This document shows positions 22,202-29,863 of a DNA stretch of 64,000 nucleotides, piece by piece. Under the pieces are notes generated by a model. It worked only from the letters and a program-made list of their open reading frames with translations. It did no database searches and was not told the DNA's origin. The position numbers were made by a program, and so were the translations under genes. Within the stretch, counting starts at the first letter, position 1, and every line of letters starts with the position of its first letter. The DNA comes from JBBDMX01 sp040878035 (lineage in GTDB: Bacteria > Planctomycetota > Phycisphaerae > Phycisphaerales > Phycisphaeraceae): contig JBBDMX010000047.1 of NCBI GenBank assembly GCA_040878035.1, positions 1 through 64,000 on the forward strand, written 5' to 3'.

Positions 22202-22817
22202 GGTTCTCTCCATCATTGGCTTGTTGCGAAATTGGTTGATGTTCCGCCAGCGCGGCGGCGGCGGCGTCGGTGAACAGATGCGCCAGCACCTGGTGCGCCA
22301 ACTCCACCGGGCCGTACGACGAGGAGGGCACGTGGAAGTTCAGGTCGCCCTTGACGCACAGGGCGTTGTCGGGGGCGAAGCCCGAGAGGGTGAGCACCTG
22401 GCAGCCGGCCTTCTCGGCGGCGACGGCGGCGCTCAAGATGTTGCGCGAGGCGCCCGAACTGCTGATGGCGATGAGCAGGTCGCCCGGCTCGGCCCAGGGC
22501 GCCAGTTGCCGCTGGTACGCCGACTCGTAGCCGTGATCGTTGCTCATGGCGGTGAACAGCGCGGTCTGGGTGAACACCAGCGTGCGCAGGCCCACGGCCT
22601 TGGTCAGGTCGTTGTGCAGGTGATCGGCGATTGAAGCGCTGCCCCCGTTGCCGATGACCATGGCCTTGCGCCCTTCGGCGCGCACCGCCAGGAGCATCTC
22701 GGCGGCGCGCTGAGCCCCCTGGTCCAGCGACAGGCGCACGCCGGCGCGGTCCGCCACACGCGTGGTGACCAGCAGGTGCGCCAGCTCTTGGATGTAATCG
22801 GTGGCGATGATCTTCAT
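22131..22817 (-). CDS. SIS-domain sugar isomerase (GmhA-like)
   Basis: A 228-residue SIS protein. VIGNGGSASIADHLHNDLTK and AISSSGASRNILSA are the phosphosugar-binding loops of phosphoheptose isomerase (GmhA), which converts sedoheptulose 7-phosphate to D-glycero-D-manno-heptose 7-phosphate. A heptose-type kinase/nucleotidyltransferase lies directly upstream and transketolase subunits downstream, so a heptose-like intermediate is likely. The start is the ATG at 22817. The C-terminal 24 or so residues (after QQANDGENHG) are arginine- and glycine-rich, overlap the next gene and do not look like family sequence. Confidence 0.85.
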   Translation of the reverse strand: MKIIATDYIQELAHLLVTTRVADRAGVRLSLDQGAQRAAEMLLAVRAEGRKAMVIGNGGSASIADHLHNDLTKAVGLRTLVFTQTALFTAMSNDHGYESAYQRQLAPWAEPGDLLIAISSSGASRNILSAAVAAEKAGCQVLTLSGFAPDNALCVKGDLNFHVPSSSYGPVELAHQVLAHLFTDAAAAALAEHQPISQQANDGENHGVAFETGAGDGRGGLRRRRASA

Positions 22818-22831
22818 GCGGTCAGTCCAGA

Positions 22832-23029
22832 GGGAAGAGGTAACAGGGATGGACGCGGATGAACACGGATGGAAGAGGAAACAGTGATAGACAGGATGGA
22901 CTTGATGCAATGCAGGTTTCTGATATCCCTGTTTCCATGTTGCCGTGCCCATCTATCCTGTTCATCATGTCCATCACTGTTCCTTTCTTCTTCTCTCTTC
23001 ATCCGTGTTCATCCGTGTTACCTCTTCTA
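22832..23029. repeat. Nested palindrome spacer C
   Basis: Arms a (AAGAGGTAACAGGGATG ... GAACACGGATG) and b (AACAGTGATAGACAGGATGG) on the left, b' (CATCATGTCCATCACTGTTC) and a' (CATCCGTGTTCATCCGTG with TTACCTCTT) on the right. The central ~45 bp are unique and lack the 16-bp palindrome found at the centre of spacers A and B. Confidence 0.9.
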
Positions 23030-24874
23030 TTTGAGCAGGCACTCCACGTGGCGGATCAGCGAGGTTTTCTCCAGGAACCGGCGGTGGCCGACGGTGGCGA
23101 CGGCCTGGGCGCCGGCGGCGTTGCCCAGCAGGCCCATCACTTCCATCGGCGCTTGCCGCGCCAACGCTAGAGCCGCGACCGCCAGGAAGGTGTCCCCGGC
23201 GCCCATGCGATCCTTAACCTGATCGGCCACGGCGGGGATTTCGACGATGGCGTCGTGGTCTTCGCCCCCAAGGGGCGCAAGGTTGTAGCCACGGGTGGAG
23301 CAATGCTGCTCGGAGCGTTGCGCAACCCGTGGTGAAGAGTCTCCTTTTTCAACCTCGCCCCGAAGGGGCGACAGGGGCGCATGGCTGTCCGGCGTCTCTG
23401 CCGCCCCTGCCGGGGCGGAATGGATTACCGCCGACCTCTCCACGGGTTCCGCGACGCCCCAAGCGGCGTCGCTCCACCCGTGGCTACATTCTTTGACCCC
23501 TCCGGGGTCGGCATGACCGTCAGCCCGTTCCAGCCCCATGCAGCCGTGCGAGCCGCGCGTGACCATCACGCGCAGGCACAGCAGGCGGTCGCTCACCTGG
23601 CGGAGCATGGGGCGCAGGTCGCCGTGGCGGTCGCGGGCTTCGAGGCGCAGTTCGTTTTCCGCCAGGCACACCAGGTCGGCACGGGGATACTTGCTGATGG
23701 TGTGGCAGCCGAAGTTGCCCGCGTTGGACTGCGTGTTGAGCGCCAGCAGGCGGGCGCGCTGGGTCAGCAGTTGCACCGCGCTCGGGGTGATCATGCCGTG
23801 GCCGAAGTCCACCACCACGGCGATGTCGGCGTCGCCGAGTTTGGCCTCCAATGCCGCCGCCAGCGCCGCCTCATCCTCGCCGGCGATGGGCCTGTCGTTA
23901 AAGTCGTAGGTTTCGAACAGCTTCTGGAAGAAGTAGCCCTCGATGTAGCGGCGCTTGACGATGGTGGGGCCGTCGCTGCGCTGGATGAACGTGGCATCGA
24001 TCTTGGGATCGAGCCGTGCGCGGATGAAGTCGAGCTGCTCGGGCTCGCGGCCGGTCATGGTGATCAGTTCGACCCTGCCGGCAAAGGCCGCCAAGTGATT
24101 GGCGACCGCCAGGATGCCGCCGGCGAACTTCTCCTCCGAGTTCTGCTGCACCGCCAGTACCGGCTCCTTGGATGATTTACCCAGCGCCTGGCAGTAGACG
24201 TAGTGGTCGATGATGGCTTCGCCGACGACGACGACCTTGAGGTCGCGTGCCGAGTCGAGCACGTCGATGACGCGGTCGATCGGATGCCTGCGGGCAAAGT
24301 CGCGCAGGTATTGGCGGGTTGATTCGGGCAGCGGTGAGAGGTGGCGATTGATCAGGTTGGAGGAGCTGAAGGTGACGTCCTGCGTGGTGACGAGTTGGCC
24401 GCCGACGGCTTGAATGGCCTCTTCTTCGAGGGTGATGCCGCCGGTGCGGTCGTCGCCGGCCTGCCGGTAGTCGGGGCCTTTGACGTAGAGGTTGGGCCGC
24501 AGCAGGCCGATGGTTTGCATGGCCATGGGCCAGCGGTTGATGGCGACGGCGTCCACGCATTGCAACGCCGCCAGCGCCTCGGCGCGGAGCTGCTGAGCAA
24601 ACGCGGGCCGGCCGGGGCCTTTGTTGACGTGCTGGTCCGGCGTGATCGTGACGATGAGGAAGTCGCCCATGCCGCGAGCTTCCTCCAGGTGCTTGATGTG
24701 GCCGATGTGCAGCAGGTCAAATACGCCGTGGCAATGGACGATGGTCTTGGTGCCGCGCGTGGCGGCGAGGTGCGCGGCCAGGTCGTCCAGGTCGTAGAGC
24801 TTGGACGATCTTACCCCCTCTCCCTTTGGGAGAGGGCTGGTGTGAGGGTGCTTGTGAACGGCTTGCGTCAACAT
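23027..24874 (-). CDS. Heptose-type nucleotidyltransferase-kinase fusion (reversed HldE order)
   Basis: A 615-residue protein. Residues of about 45-175 are a nucleotidyltransferase (GVFDLLHIGHIKHLEEA, HxGH). The rest is a PfkB/ribokinase-type kinase (VVVVGEAIIDHYVY, FAGGILAVANHL, MGAGDTFLAV). E. coli HldE has the same two activities with the kinase first; here the order is reversed. With the GmhA-like neighbour it should phosphorylate and nucleotide-activate a heptose or similar sugar. The N-terminal ~20 residues (MLTQAVHKHPHTSPLPKGEG) come from a composite repeat. About 80 residues just before the kinase GAGD motif are encoded by a nested palindrome (23264-23512). Confidence 0.85.
   Translation of the reverse strand: MLTQAVHKHPHTSPLPKGEGVRSSKLYDLDDLAAHLAATRGTKTIVHCHGVFDLLHIGHIKHLEEARGMGDFLIVTITPDQHVNKGPGRPAFAQQLRAEALAALQCVDAVAINRWPMAMQTIGLLRPNLYVKGPDYRQAGDDRTGGITLEEEAIQAVGGQLVTTQDVTFSSSNLINRHLSPLPESTRQYLRDFARRHPIDRVIDVLDSARDLKVVVVGEAIIDHYVYCQALGKSSKEPVLAVQQNSEEKFAGGILAVANHLAAFAGRVELITMTGREPEQLDFIRARLDPKIDATFIQRSDGPTIVKRRYIEGYFFQKLFETYDFNDRPIAGEDEAALAAALEAKLGDADIAVVVDFGHGMITPSAVQLLTQRARLLALNTQSNAGNFGCHTISKYPRADLVCLAENELRLEARDRHGDLRPMLRQVSDRLLCLRVMVTRGSHGCMGLERADGHADPGGVKECSHGWSDAAWGVAEPVERSAVIHSAPAGAAETPDSHAPLSPLRGEVEKGDSSPRVAQRSEQHCSTRGYNLAPLGGEDHDAIVEIPAVADQVKDRMGAGDTFLAVAALALARQAPMEVMGLLGNAAGAQAVATVGHRRFLEKTSLIRHVECLLK
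23264..23512. repeat. Nested palindrome inserted in frame in the kinase domain
   Basis: Outer arms contain GTAGCCACGGGTGGAGC (23287-23303) and GCTCCACCCGTGGCTAC (23470-23488 area), each flanked by GCCCCNNAGGGGC-type mini-palindromes; inner arms GCCCCGAAGGGGCGACAGGG and CCGCCCCTGCCGGGGCGG pair. About 250 bp in all, open in the kinase frame and translated as CSHGWSDAAWGVAEPVE and LSPLRGEVEKGDSSP. It separates two conserved kinase segments that are normally close. Confidence 0.9.
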
Positions 24875-24970
24875 GTTGCTTGTAATCGTCGGCTTTGATT
24901 CTTCGTGTTTTCCCAGCATCCACTTATCCCAGATCCCCGCACCCCAGCCCTCTCCCAAAGGGAGAGGGGC
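24813..24970. repeat. Composite inverted repeat 'P', copy 4 (N-terminus of kinase fusion)
   Basis: Arms CCCCCTCTCCCTTTGGGAGA and TCTCCCAAAGGGAGAGGGG; loop with GCTTGCGTCAACATG and TCTTCGTGTTTTCCC. The left arm and start of the loop are translated as the first residues of the kinase fusion; the right arm ends 6 bp from the stop of the upstream epimerase. Confidence 0.88.
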
Positions 24971-24975
24971 CCGGA

Positions 24976-25980
24976 CTACGCCGCCCCCAGATACTTGAAC
25001 CAATCGCGCGTCGCGTCGGCGATCGAATTCTGGTCCCACACCGGGGCGCTGCGGTACTGATCGATGTGGCGCAGCATCGTCGCCACGCCTTGCTCGAATG
25101 ACACCTTGGGCGACCAGCCCAGCTCGGTACGAATTCGCCGCGTGTCGGCGAAGGTGCACTCGGGCTCGCCGGGGCGCTTGGGGATGTGGGTCTTCTCGCC
25201 GCCGAGCAGATCGACCAGGTGGTTGATGCTGTACGCCCCGCCCGAGCCGACGTTGTACACCTGGCCCGCCACATCGGACCGCGCCGCCTTGACGAACGCC
25301 TCGGCCACGTCGGTGACGAAGGTGAAGTCGCGTTTCTGCGTGCCGTCGCCAACGATGGTGAAGGGCTTGCCCGCCAGTTTCTGCGCCAGGAACACGCCGA
25401 AGACCGCGCCGTAGGTTCCGTTGGTGCGCGAGCGTGGGCCATAGACGTTAAAGAGGCGCAGCGCGACGATGGGCATGCGATAGCACTGGGCCCAGTGCAT
25501 GGCGATCTGCTCGCCCAGGTACTTGCTCAGGGCGTAGGGGTACATGGGGCAGATGGGCGCGGTTTCCGGCGTGGGGAAGGTGGTCGCCAGGCCGTAGCAG
25601 GAGCTGGAGGCGGTGTAGACGAATCGCTTGACGCCGGCGGCGCGGGCGGCTTCGAGCACGGTGACGGTGGCGTCCACGTTGGCGCGGTGATACGCCAGGG
25701 GATTCTCGATCGAAGGCACGATGTCCGCAAGGGCCGCCAAGTGGAAGACCCAATCGACGCCGGTCATCACCGGGCGCAGGCGGTCCAAGTCGCCGGCGTC
25801 GAGCTGGGCGACGGTCAGGCGGTTGTTATTCGCCAGGTGCGCCAGGTTTTCCAGCCGGCCGGTGGCCAGATTGTCCACCACGGTGACGCGGTGGCCCAGG
25901 TCCAGCAGCCGCTGGGTGAGATGGCTGCCAATGAACCCGGCCCCGCCGGTGACCAGGCAATGTCGTGGTTGGTCGGTCAT
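24976..25980 (-). CDS. UDP-glucose 4-epimerase-like SDR
   Basis: A 334-residue extended SDR: CLVTGGAGFIGSHLTQRLLD, HLAALADIVPSIENP, VYTASSSCYG and MYPYALSKYLGEQ with Tyr-x-x-x-Lys. LRLFNVYGPRSRTNGTYGAV and DFTFVTDVAEAFVKAA follow the GalE/WbpP/WcaG-type pattern, so it should epimerise or otherwise modify a nucleotide sugar. The start is the ATG at 25980. It is the first enzyme gene after the glycosyltransferase in this cluster and is bounded on both sides by palindromic spacers. Confidence 0.88.
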   Translation of the reverse strand: MTDQPRHCLVTGGAGFIGSHLTQRLLDLGHRVTVVDNLATGRLENLAHLANNNRLTVAQLDAGDLDRLRPVMTGVDWVFHLAALADIVPSIENPLAYHRANVDATVTVLEAARAAGVKRFVYTASSSCYGLATTFPTPETAPICPMYPYALSKYLGEQIAMHWAQCYRMPIVALRLFNVYGPRSRTNGTYGAVFGVFLAQKLAGKPFTIVGDGTQKRDFTFVTDVAEAFVKAARSDVAGQVYNVGSGGAYSINHLVDLLGGEKTHIPKRPGEPECTFADTRRIRTELGWSPKVSFEQGVATMLRHIDQYRSAPVWDQNSIADATRDWFKYLGAA

Positions 25981-26010
25981 GTCAGTTCACGCGTTTGGAC
26001 GGAATGGGAT

Positions 26011-26237
26011 AACCACCAACACACCAAGGACACCAGGAAGAAGGAGGAGGAATGAACACGAAGACACGAAGGCACGAAGAAAAGAAACAGAGAATGAACT
26101 ACACACAGTAGAAAAGCAGGCAATGGCACGGTTGGCGTTCTTCGTTCTTCCCCCTTCTTTCTCCCCTTCGTGTCTTGGTGTCTTCGTGTTCATTATCCTT
26201 CCTAGCTCTTCTTGGTGACCTTGGTGTCTTGGTGGTT
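26011..26237. repeat. Nested palindrome spacer E
   Basis: Outer arms AACCACCAACACACCAAGGA and TTGGTGTCTTGGTGGTT (family d); inner arms GAACACGAAGACACGAAGGC and CTTCGTGTCTTGGTGTCTTC with GTGTTC (family c); centre of ~100 bp unique. Family c is the outer layer in spacer D and the inner layer here, which gives an order d outside c outside b. Confidence 0.9.
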
Positions 26238-26268
26238 CAATTCGATCTACTCGCAACGCCACCGATCA

Positions 26269-28701
26269 TCACGCCGCCGCGGTTTGGCGCAGGGCGCTGA
26301 GTCGCTCGGCCATCAGAGCGACGAGCCGGCGGATGCCCGTGTGGATCGTCAGGCGGTCCTTGATGCTGGCCCATTGCGCGGCGGCGATGTCGCGGCACTG
26401 CTGGGGTTGTTCGCGGTAGCGGGCGATGGTCGCCCGGCAGGTGGCGGCGTCGTGAAAGCTCACGTCGCTCAAGTGGGGCAGCAACTCGCCCCCGAAAGCG
26501 TCTGCGGGGGCGAGCACGCCGGCACGCTGGTAGCAGCGGACTTGCGCGACGCCGTCGCCGTCGGCGGCGAAGCTGAGGCAGGCGGATTGATCCAGCAATT
26601 CATCGAGTGCCGGACGCAGCGCGGCGGGCGTCGCGCGCCGCGCCTCGGCGTTGCTTTGCACACGGTCGTCGCAGTGTTCGTGCAAGAAGCTGGATAGCGC
26701 GGGGATGAGCAGGTTGGCCGGATGCTGACGCACGAGGAAGAAGCCGCCGGCCGCCAGGCCCGAGAGCAGGCGGTTGTGCGTGACGCTGGGGTAGGGCTCC
26801 AGGCACAGGTTGATGCGTGCGCGGCGGGTCAGTTCTGACAGTGGTTGGCCCGGCGCCACCACGCCGCGCGCGTAGGCGGCAAAGTCGGGATGCTGCTCCC
26901 AACCTCGGCCGTAGATCGACAGGCGCAGGTTGAGCTGCTCCGCCGCCGCCGCCACCCACGCCAGCGCCTGCTGGCGATAGAGCGTGATGTTGAGCGGGTT
27001 CCACAGCAGGTCGATCAGGTGCTGGGTCGTGGCCACCGGAAGTTTGAGGGCCGTTTGCCGTTGGGCTTCGTGCACCAGTTGCCGCAGGGCGTGCTTGCTC
27101 GCCAGGTCGCCGCCTTCCTGATAGATCGCCAGCATGCGGTCGGTGCAGAGCGTCAGCAGGGGATGGAGCGTCACGGGCGCGACGCGGTGCATCTCATCGA
27201 CAGCGGCGGCGGGCGTCTGCGAGACGTTGGAGACGTAGAGCAGGTCTGCATCGGGCGATATGGAGTGCGGCGGCCTTGACGCCGCTTTGGCTTTTCGCGG
27301 AGCGAATGCGGCTCGGCCGCAAGCTAAAGCGGCGTCGTTGCCGCCGCACTCCAAAGGCAGCGGCATCATCATCGGCACGTCGAGGCACTGACTGGCGGGG
27401 TAGCCATAGTCGCCCACGAACAGCGGCGTGGCGAAGGTCATGACAAAATCGCGCGGGCCGATCGACGCGCCCGCCTGGCGGCTGGTCAGGTTGGGCATCA
27501 GGTCCTGTACCCACGACACGTAAGGCAGCCCCGGCGGAAACAGGCTCGGCTCCTCCCGGCGAAGATGGTCCAGCGCGAACACGATGTCCGGCTTGAACCG
27601 GTCGATGGCCTCGAGCACCGCCAGCCTGGACAGCCGGCCATGATCGTGCGGCTCGATGAGCGTGTGAGTCTGCCAGCCCAGGGCGGCAAAAGCGGCGGCG
27701 GCGTCACGCGTCGAATATTGCAGGACGGCGGTGAACCGATTGGTCATCAGCAACACCCGCGGCGGCCCCGGTTGGCGCGGCGGGTCGCAGGGGGCGGGGC
27801 GCAGCAGGGCAGCCAGAAAAGCATCATCACGCCTTGCATAGAAGGCTTGGACATTGTCGATCATCTGCCGCTGACGCTGAACAACGTTCTGGTTGACAAG
27901 CTCAAGTTGACCACGGATCGCCGGGGCATCCAATCCTTGCTGGACCAGCATGGTTGGCATGGGCAGGAACGCGTCGCTGAACAGCGCTCTTTGGTACTGC
28001 TTGTGCCAAGTCTCGCCCACGTGCCAGCCGAACCGCGCCTGCTCGATCGGACCGGTGGGCCCGCTCCAGTCGTGCAGCATCAGACATAGGAGCGCCACTT
28101 CCGGCTCGGGCTCAAATAAATGCACAGCCACGGTTTGCCCAAACGGCAGATTGGGGTGCCCACCGGCCAGATCGCTCAATACCCGCCCGTCGGCCATGCC
28201 CATCAGGCCGATGCATGAACCGCGCTCATATGCGGCCATGAGCACGCTTGATGATGTGTCACCGGTCGCCAGCAACGTCGGCTTGGCAGGCCCACCCGCC
28301 GACGGCATCACAGCAATGGTCAGCCCTCCCCCGGAAGCCCCTCCCCCGGAAGCTCCGCCCCCGGAAGCCGCTCCCCCGGAAGCCCCAGTGCCGCCGCTAC
28401 TGGGCAACGGACACAGGCGATAGCGCTCGCTTTGCTGGGTCTGTCCCATCAGTTCATAGAGCCCCGGCCGATGCCGCTGGAGCGATGCCAGGTTGCGGCA
28501 AAGATTGAGCTTGAGTCGATCCGACATGGACGGCGTCGCCAGCCCCGCCAGCGCCGCCGCCGCCGCCGGCCAATCGCGCGCGGCCAGGCGATCGTCGATC
28601 ACCCGCCGCAGTTGACGCTCATCACCTTCCGGGGGTTCCGGGGGCGCAGCACAGCCACCGCCATCCACCGGACTCCGGGGCTGATCACGCGCCTGCGACA
28701 C
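26269..28701 (-). CDS. CgeB-like glycosyltransferase
   Basis: An 810-residue protein. The centre and C-terminus resemble CgeB/spore-maturation-type glycosyltransferases: VLLMTNRFTAVLQYSTRDAA, PDIVFALDHLRREEPSLFPP, LRLSIYGRGWEQHPDFAAYA and the donor-site-like CLEPYPSVTHNRLLSGLAAG. The N-terminal ~300 residues are unassigned. It heads the glycan cluster, so it probably transfers the sugar made by the following genes. Two in-frame repeats are present: a 97-bp palindrome (LECGGNDAALACGR and on) in the middle, and a CCGGAAGC tandem that gives a Gly-Ala-Ser linker near residues 105-125. Confidence 0.75.
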   Translation of the reverse strand: MSQARDQPRSPVDGGGCAAPPEPPEGDERQLRRVIDDRLAARDWPAAAAALAGLATPSMSDRLKLNLCRNLASLQRHRPGLYELMGQTQQSERYRLCPLPSSGGTGASGGAASGGGASGGGASGGGLTIAVMPSAGGPAKPTLLATGDTSSSVLMAAYERGSCIGLMGMADGRVLSDLAGGHPNLPFGQTVAVHLFEPEPEVALLCLMLHDWSGPTGPIEQARFGWHVGETWHKQYQRALFSDAFLPMPTMLVQQGLDAPAIRGQLELVNQNVVQRQRQMIDNVQAFYARRDDAFLAALLRPAPCDPPRQPGPPRVLLMTNRFTAVLQYSTRDAAAAFAALGWQTHTLIEPHDHGRLSRLAVLEAIDRFKPDIVFALDHLRREEPSLFPPGLPYVSWVQDLMPNLTSRQAGASIGPRDFVMTFATPLFVGDYGYPASQCLDVPMMMPLPLECGGNDAALACGRAAFAPRKAKAASRPPHSISPDADLLYVSNVSQTPAAAVDEMHRVAPVTLHPLLTLCTDRMLAIYQEGGDLASKHALRQLVHEAQRQTALKLPVATTQHLIDLLWNPLNITLYRQQALAWVAAAAEQLNLRLSIYGRGWEQHPDFAAYARGVVAPGQPLSELTRRARINLCLEPYPSVTHNRLLSGLAAGGFFLVRQHPANLLIPALSSFLHEHCDDRVQSNAEARRATPAALRPALDELLDQSACLSFAADGDGVAQVRCYQRAGVLAPADAFGGELLPHLSDVSFHDAATCRATIARYREQPQQCRDIAAAQWASIKDRLTIHTGIRRLVALMAERLSALRQTAAA
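27259..27355. repeat. 97-bp palindromic element, copy 4 (inside glycosyltransferase)
   Basis: TATGGAGTGCGG to CCGCACTCCAAA, 97 bp, in frame on the minus strand between VPMMMPLP and SPDADLLYVSN. Length, ends and codon phase match copies 1-3. Confidence 0.92.
28327..28390. repeat. CCGGAAGC-type coding tandem repeat
   Basis: Five repeats of about 14 bp built on CCCCCGGAAGC, translated on the minus strand as repeated ASGGG/ASGGA units in the glycosyltransferase. Similar CCCCCGG-based tracts encode Gly/Ser/Pro linkers in the phosphoesterase-like protein at 49945-49995 and 50185-50235. Confidence 0.8.
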
Positions 28702-28754
28702 GCCTTAGTTATCGGGTCAACCCCGCCACGGGCTGGAAGAAAAAACCCGCCGGA

Positions 28755-28770
28755 CCGCTTGCGGTTTAGC
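28755..28770. repeat. 16-bp palindrome family at the thiE stop codon
   Basis: CCGCTTGCGGTTTAGC. On the minus strand its GCTAAACC part supplies the TAA stop of the thiamine phosphate synthase gene, using a different frame from the one read as AKPQA elsewhere. Confidence 0.8.
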
Positions 28771-29797
28771 ACGCGATGCGCGCGAGCAATCCGCGCACCG
28801 CCGCCGCCGGGTCGCTTGCCGCGCACACCGCCGAGCTGACCGCCACGCCGCGCACCCCCGCCGCGGTCAGTTGGCCCAGGTTGTTCGCCGTGATCCCGCC
28901 GATGGCCAGGTGCGGCAGCTTGTCCCACGCCAGGTATTGCCTGAGGTAGTCCGGGCCGACGATCACGTCCTTGTGCTTGGTGGTGGTGGCGAACATGGGA
29001 CCGACGCCGCAGTAGTCGGCGCCGTCGGCCAGGGCCTGGCGGGCTTCCTCGAGCCGCGCGGTGCTCACGCCGACGAGCAGTTGCCGGCCTACCAGCTTGC
29101 GCACCTGGGCGCAGGGCAGGTCGGTCTGACCCAGGTGCACGCCGTCGGCGCCGGCGAGCAGGGCGACGTCGGGCCGATCGTTGACGATCACGCTCACGCC
29201 GCGCGGCCGGCAGCACTCGACCAATCGCCGCGCCCGTCGCAGCAGTTCGCCCGCGTCCATCTCCTTCTCACGCAGTTGCACGCAATCGGCGCCGCCTTGG
29301 ACTGCCGCCTGGCACACGGTCCACCAATCCGTGGTGCATAGCGCCTCGCTGATCAGCACGCACAACCGCCACTGACGGCGTGTCCCCGAACCCATCGCGC
29401 GATTGAGCCGCTGTTCCAGTTCGTAGCCGCGGTAGCGCAATGCCTCGATGACAGACGCTAAGCCGCAAGCGGCTTGAGGCAAGGATTTTGCGTACTCCTC
29501 GATCGTCCGCAGCGCTTCGCTCAGTCGCTTGCCCGCGGCGATCACCACCTCGGCCGCCCCTTCCCGCCGCAGTTCCGCTTGGGTTTTGATCGTCGTACCC
29601 ACATCGCCCGGCGTGTCGCGGCTGGCCTCCAGGCCCGCCACCGCGGCCAGCGCCGCCGCCAGCTCGTGCCGCAGCGCCTTGAGGCCCCCCGCCAACTCCG
29701 CATCGTCCAGCAGAAACCGCGCGGCGTCCTCCATCACCCGCAGCGCCTCGCGGGCACGGTTGGCGTTGGCGTCGAGGATGCGCAGGACTGAGGGCAT
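28766..29797 (-). CDS. thiE: Thiamine phosphate synthase with N-terminal ThiD2-type domain
   Basis: A 343-residue protein. The N-terminal ~120 residues (RILDANANRAREALRVMEDA) match the ThiD2-type domain that is fused to ThiE in several phyla and proposed to act on the pyrimidine half of thiamine. The C-terminal part is ThiE, which joins HMP-PP and thiazole phosphate: CVQLREKEMDAGELL, VNDRPDVALLAGADGVHLGQ, YCGVGPMFATTTK and AIGGITANN. No TPP riboswitch is visible upstream, only a GAAATCC tract. A 16-bp palindrome encodes QAACGLA inside the linker region and another copy gives the stop codon. Confidence 0.9.
   Translation of the reverse strand: MPSVLRILDANANRAREALRVMEDAARFLLDDAELAGGLKALRHELAAALAAVAGLEASRDTPGDVGTTIKTQAELRREGAAEVVIAAGKRLSEALRTIEEYAKSLPQAACGLASVIEALRYRGYELEQRLNRAMGSGTRRQWRLCVLISEALCTTDWWTVCQAAVQGGADCVQLREKEMDAGELLRRARRLVECCRPRGVSVIVNDRPDVALLAGADGVHLGQTDLPCAQVRKLVGRQLLVGVSTARLEEARQALADGADYCGVGPMFATTTKHKDVIVGPDYLRQYLAWDKLPHLAIGGITANNLGQLTAAGVRGVAVSSAVCAASDPAAAVRGLLARIAC
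29457..29475. repeat. 16-bp palindrome family, in-frame copy in thiE
   Basis: GCTAAGCCGCAAGCGGCTT. It is read on the minus strand as part of PQAACGLAS between the ThiD2-type and ThiE domains, a position where extra residues are tolerable. Confidence 0.8.
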
Positions 29798-29801
29798 TGA
29801 T

Positions 29802-29829
29802 GAATTTCGGATTTTCGGATTTTCGGAAT
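29802..29829 (-). repeat. GAAATCC-type tract abutting the thiE start
   Basis: GAATTTCGGATTTTCGGATT on the plus strand, starting 5 bases upstream of the ATG at 29797. A 16-bp palindrome (29831-29848) follows immediately. Confidence 0.8.
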
Positions 29830-29863
29830 CTTTAGCCGCTTGCGGCTTGGCGCAACCACGCTG

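Noticed and set aside
29798..29863. TPP riboswitch upstream of thiE
   Set aside because: Only a GAAATCC tract and a 16-bp palindrome are present; no THI-box segments.
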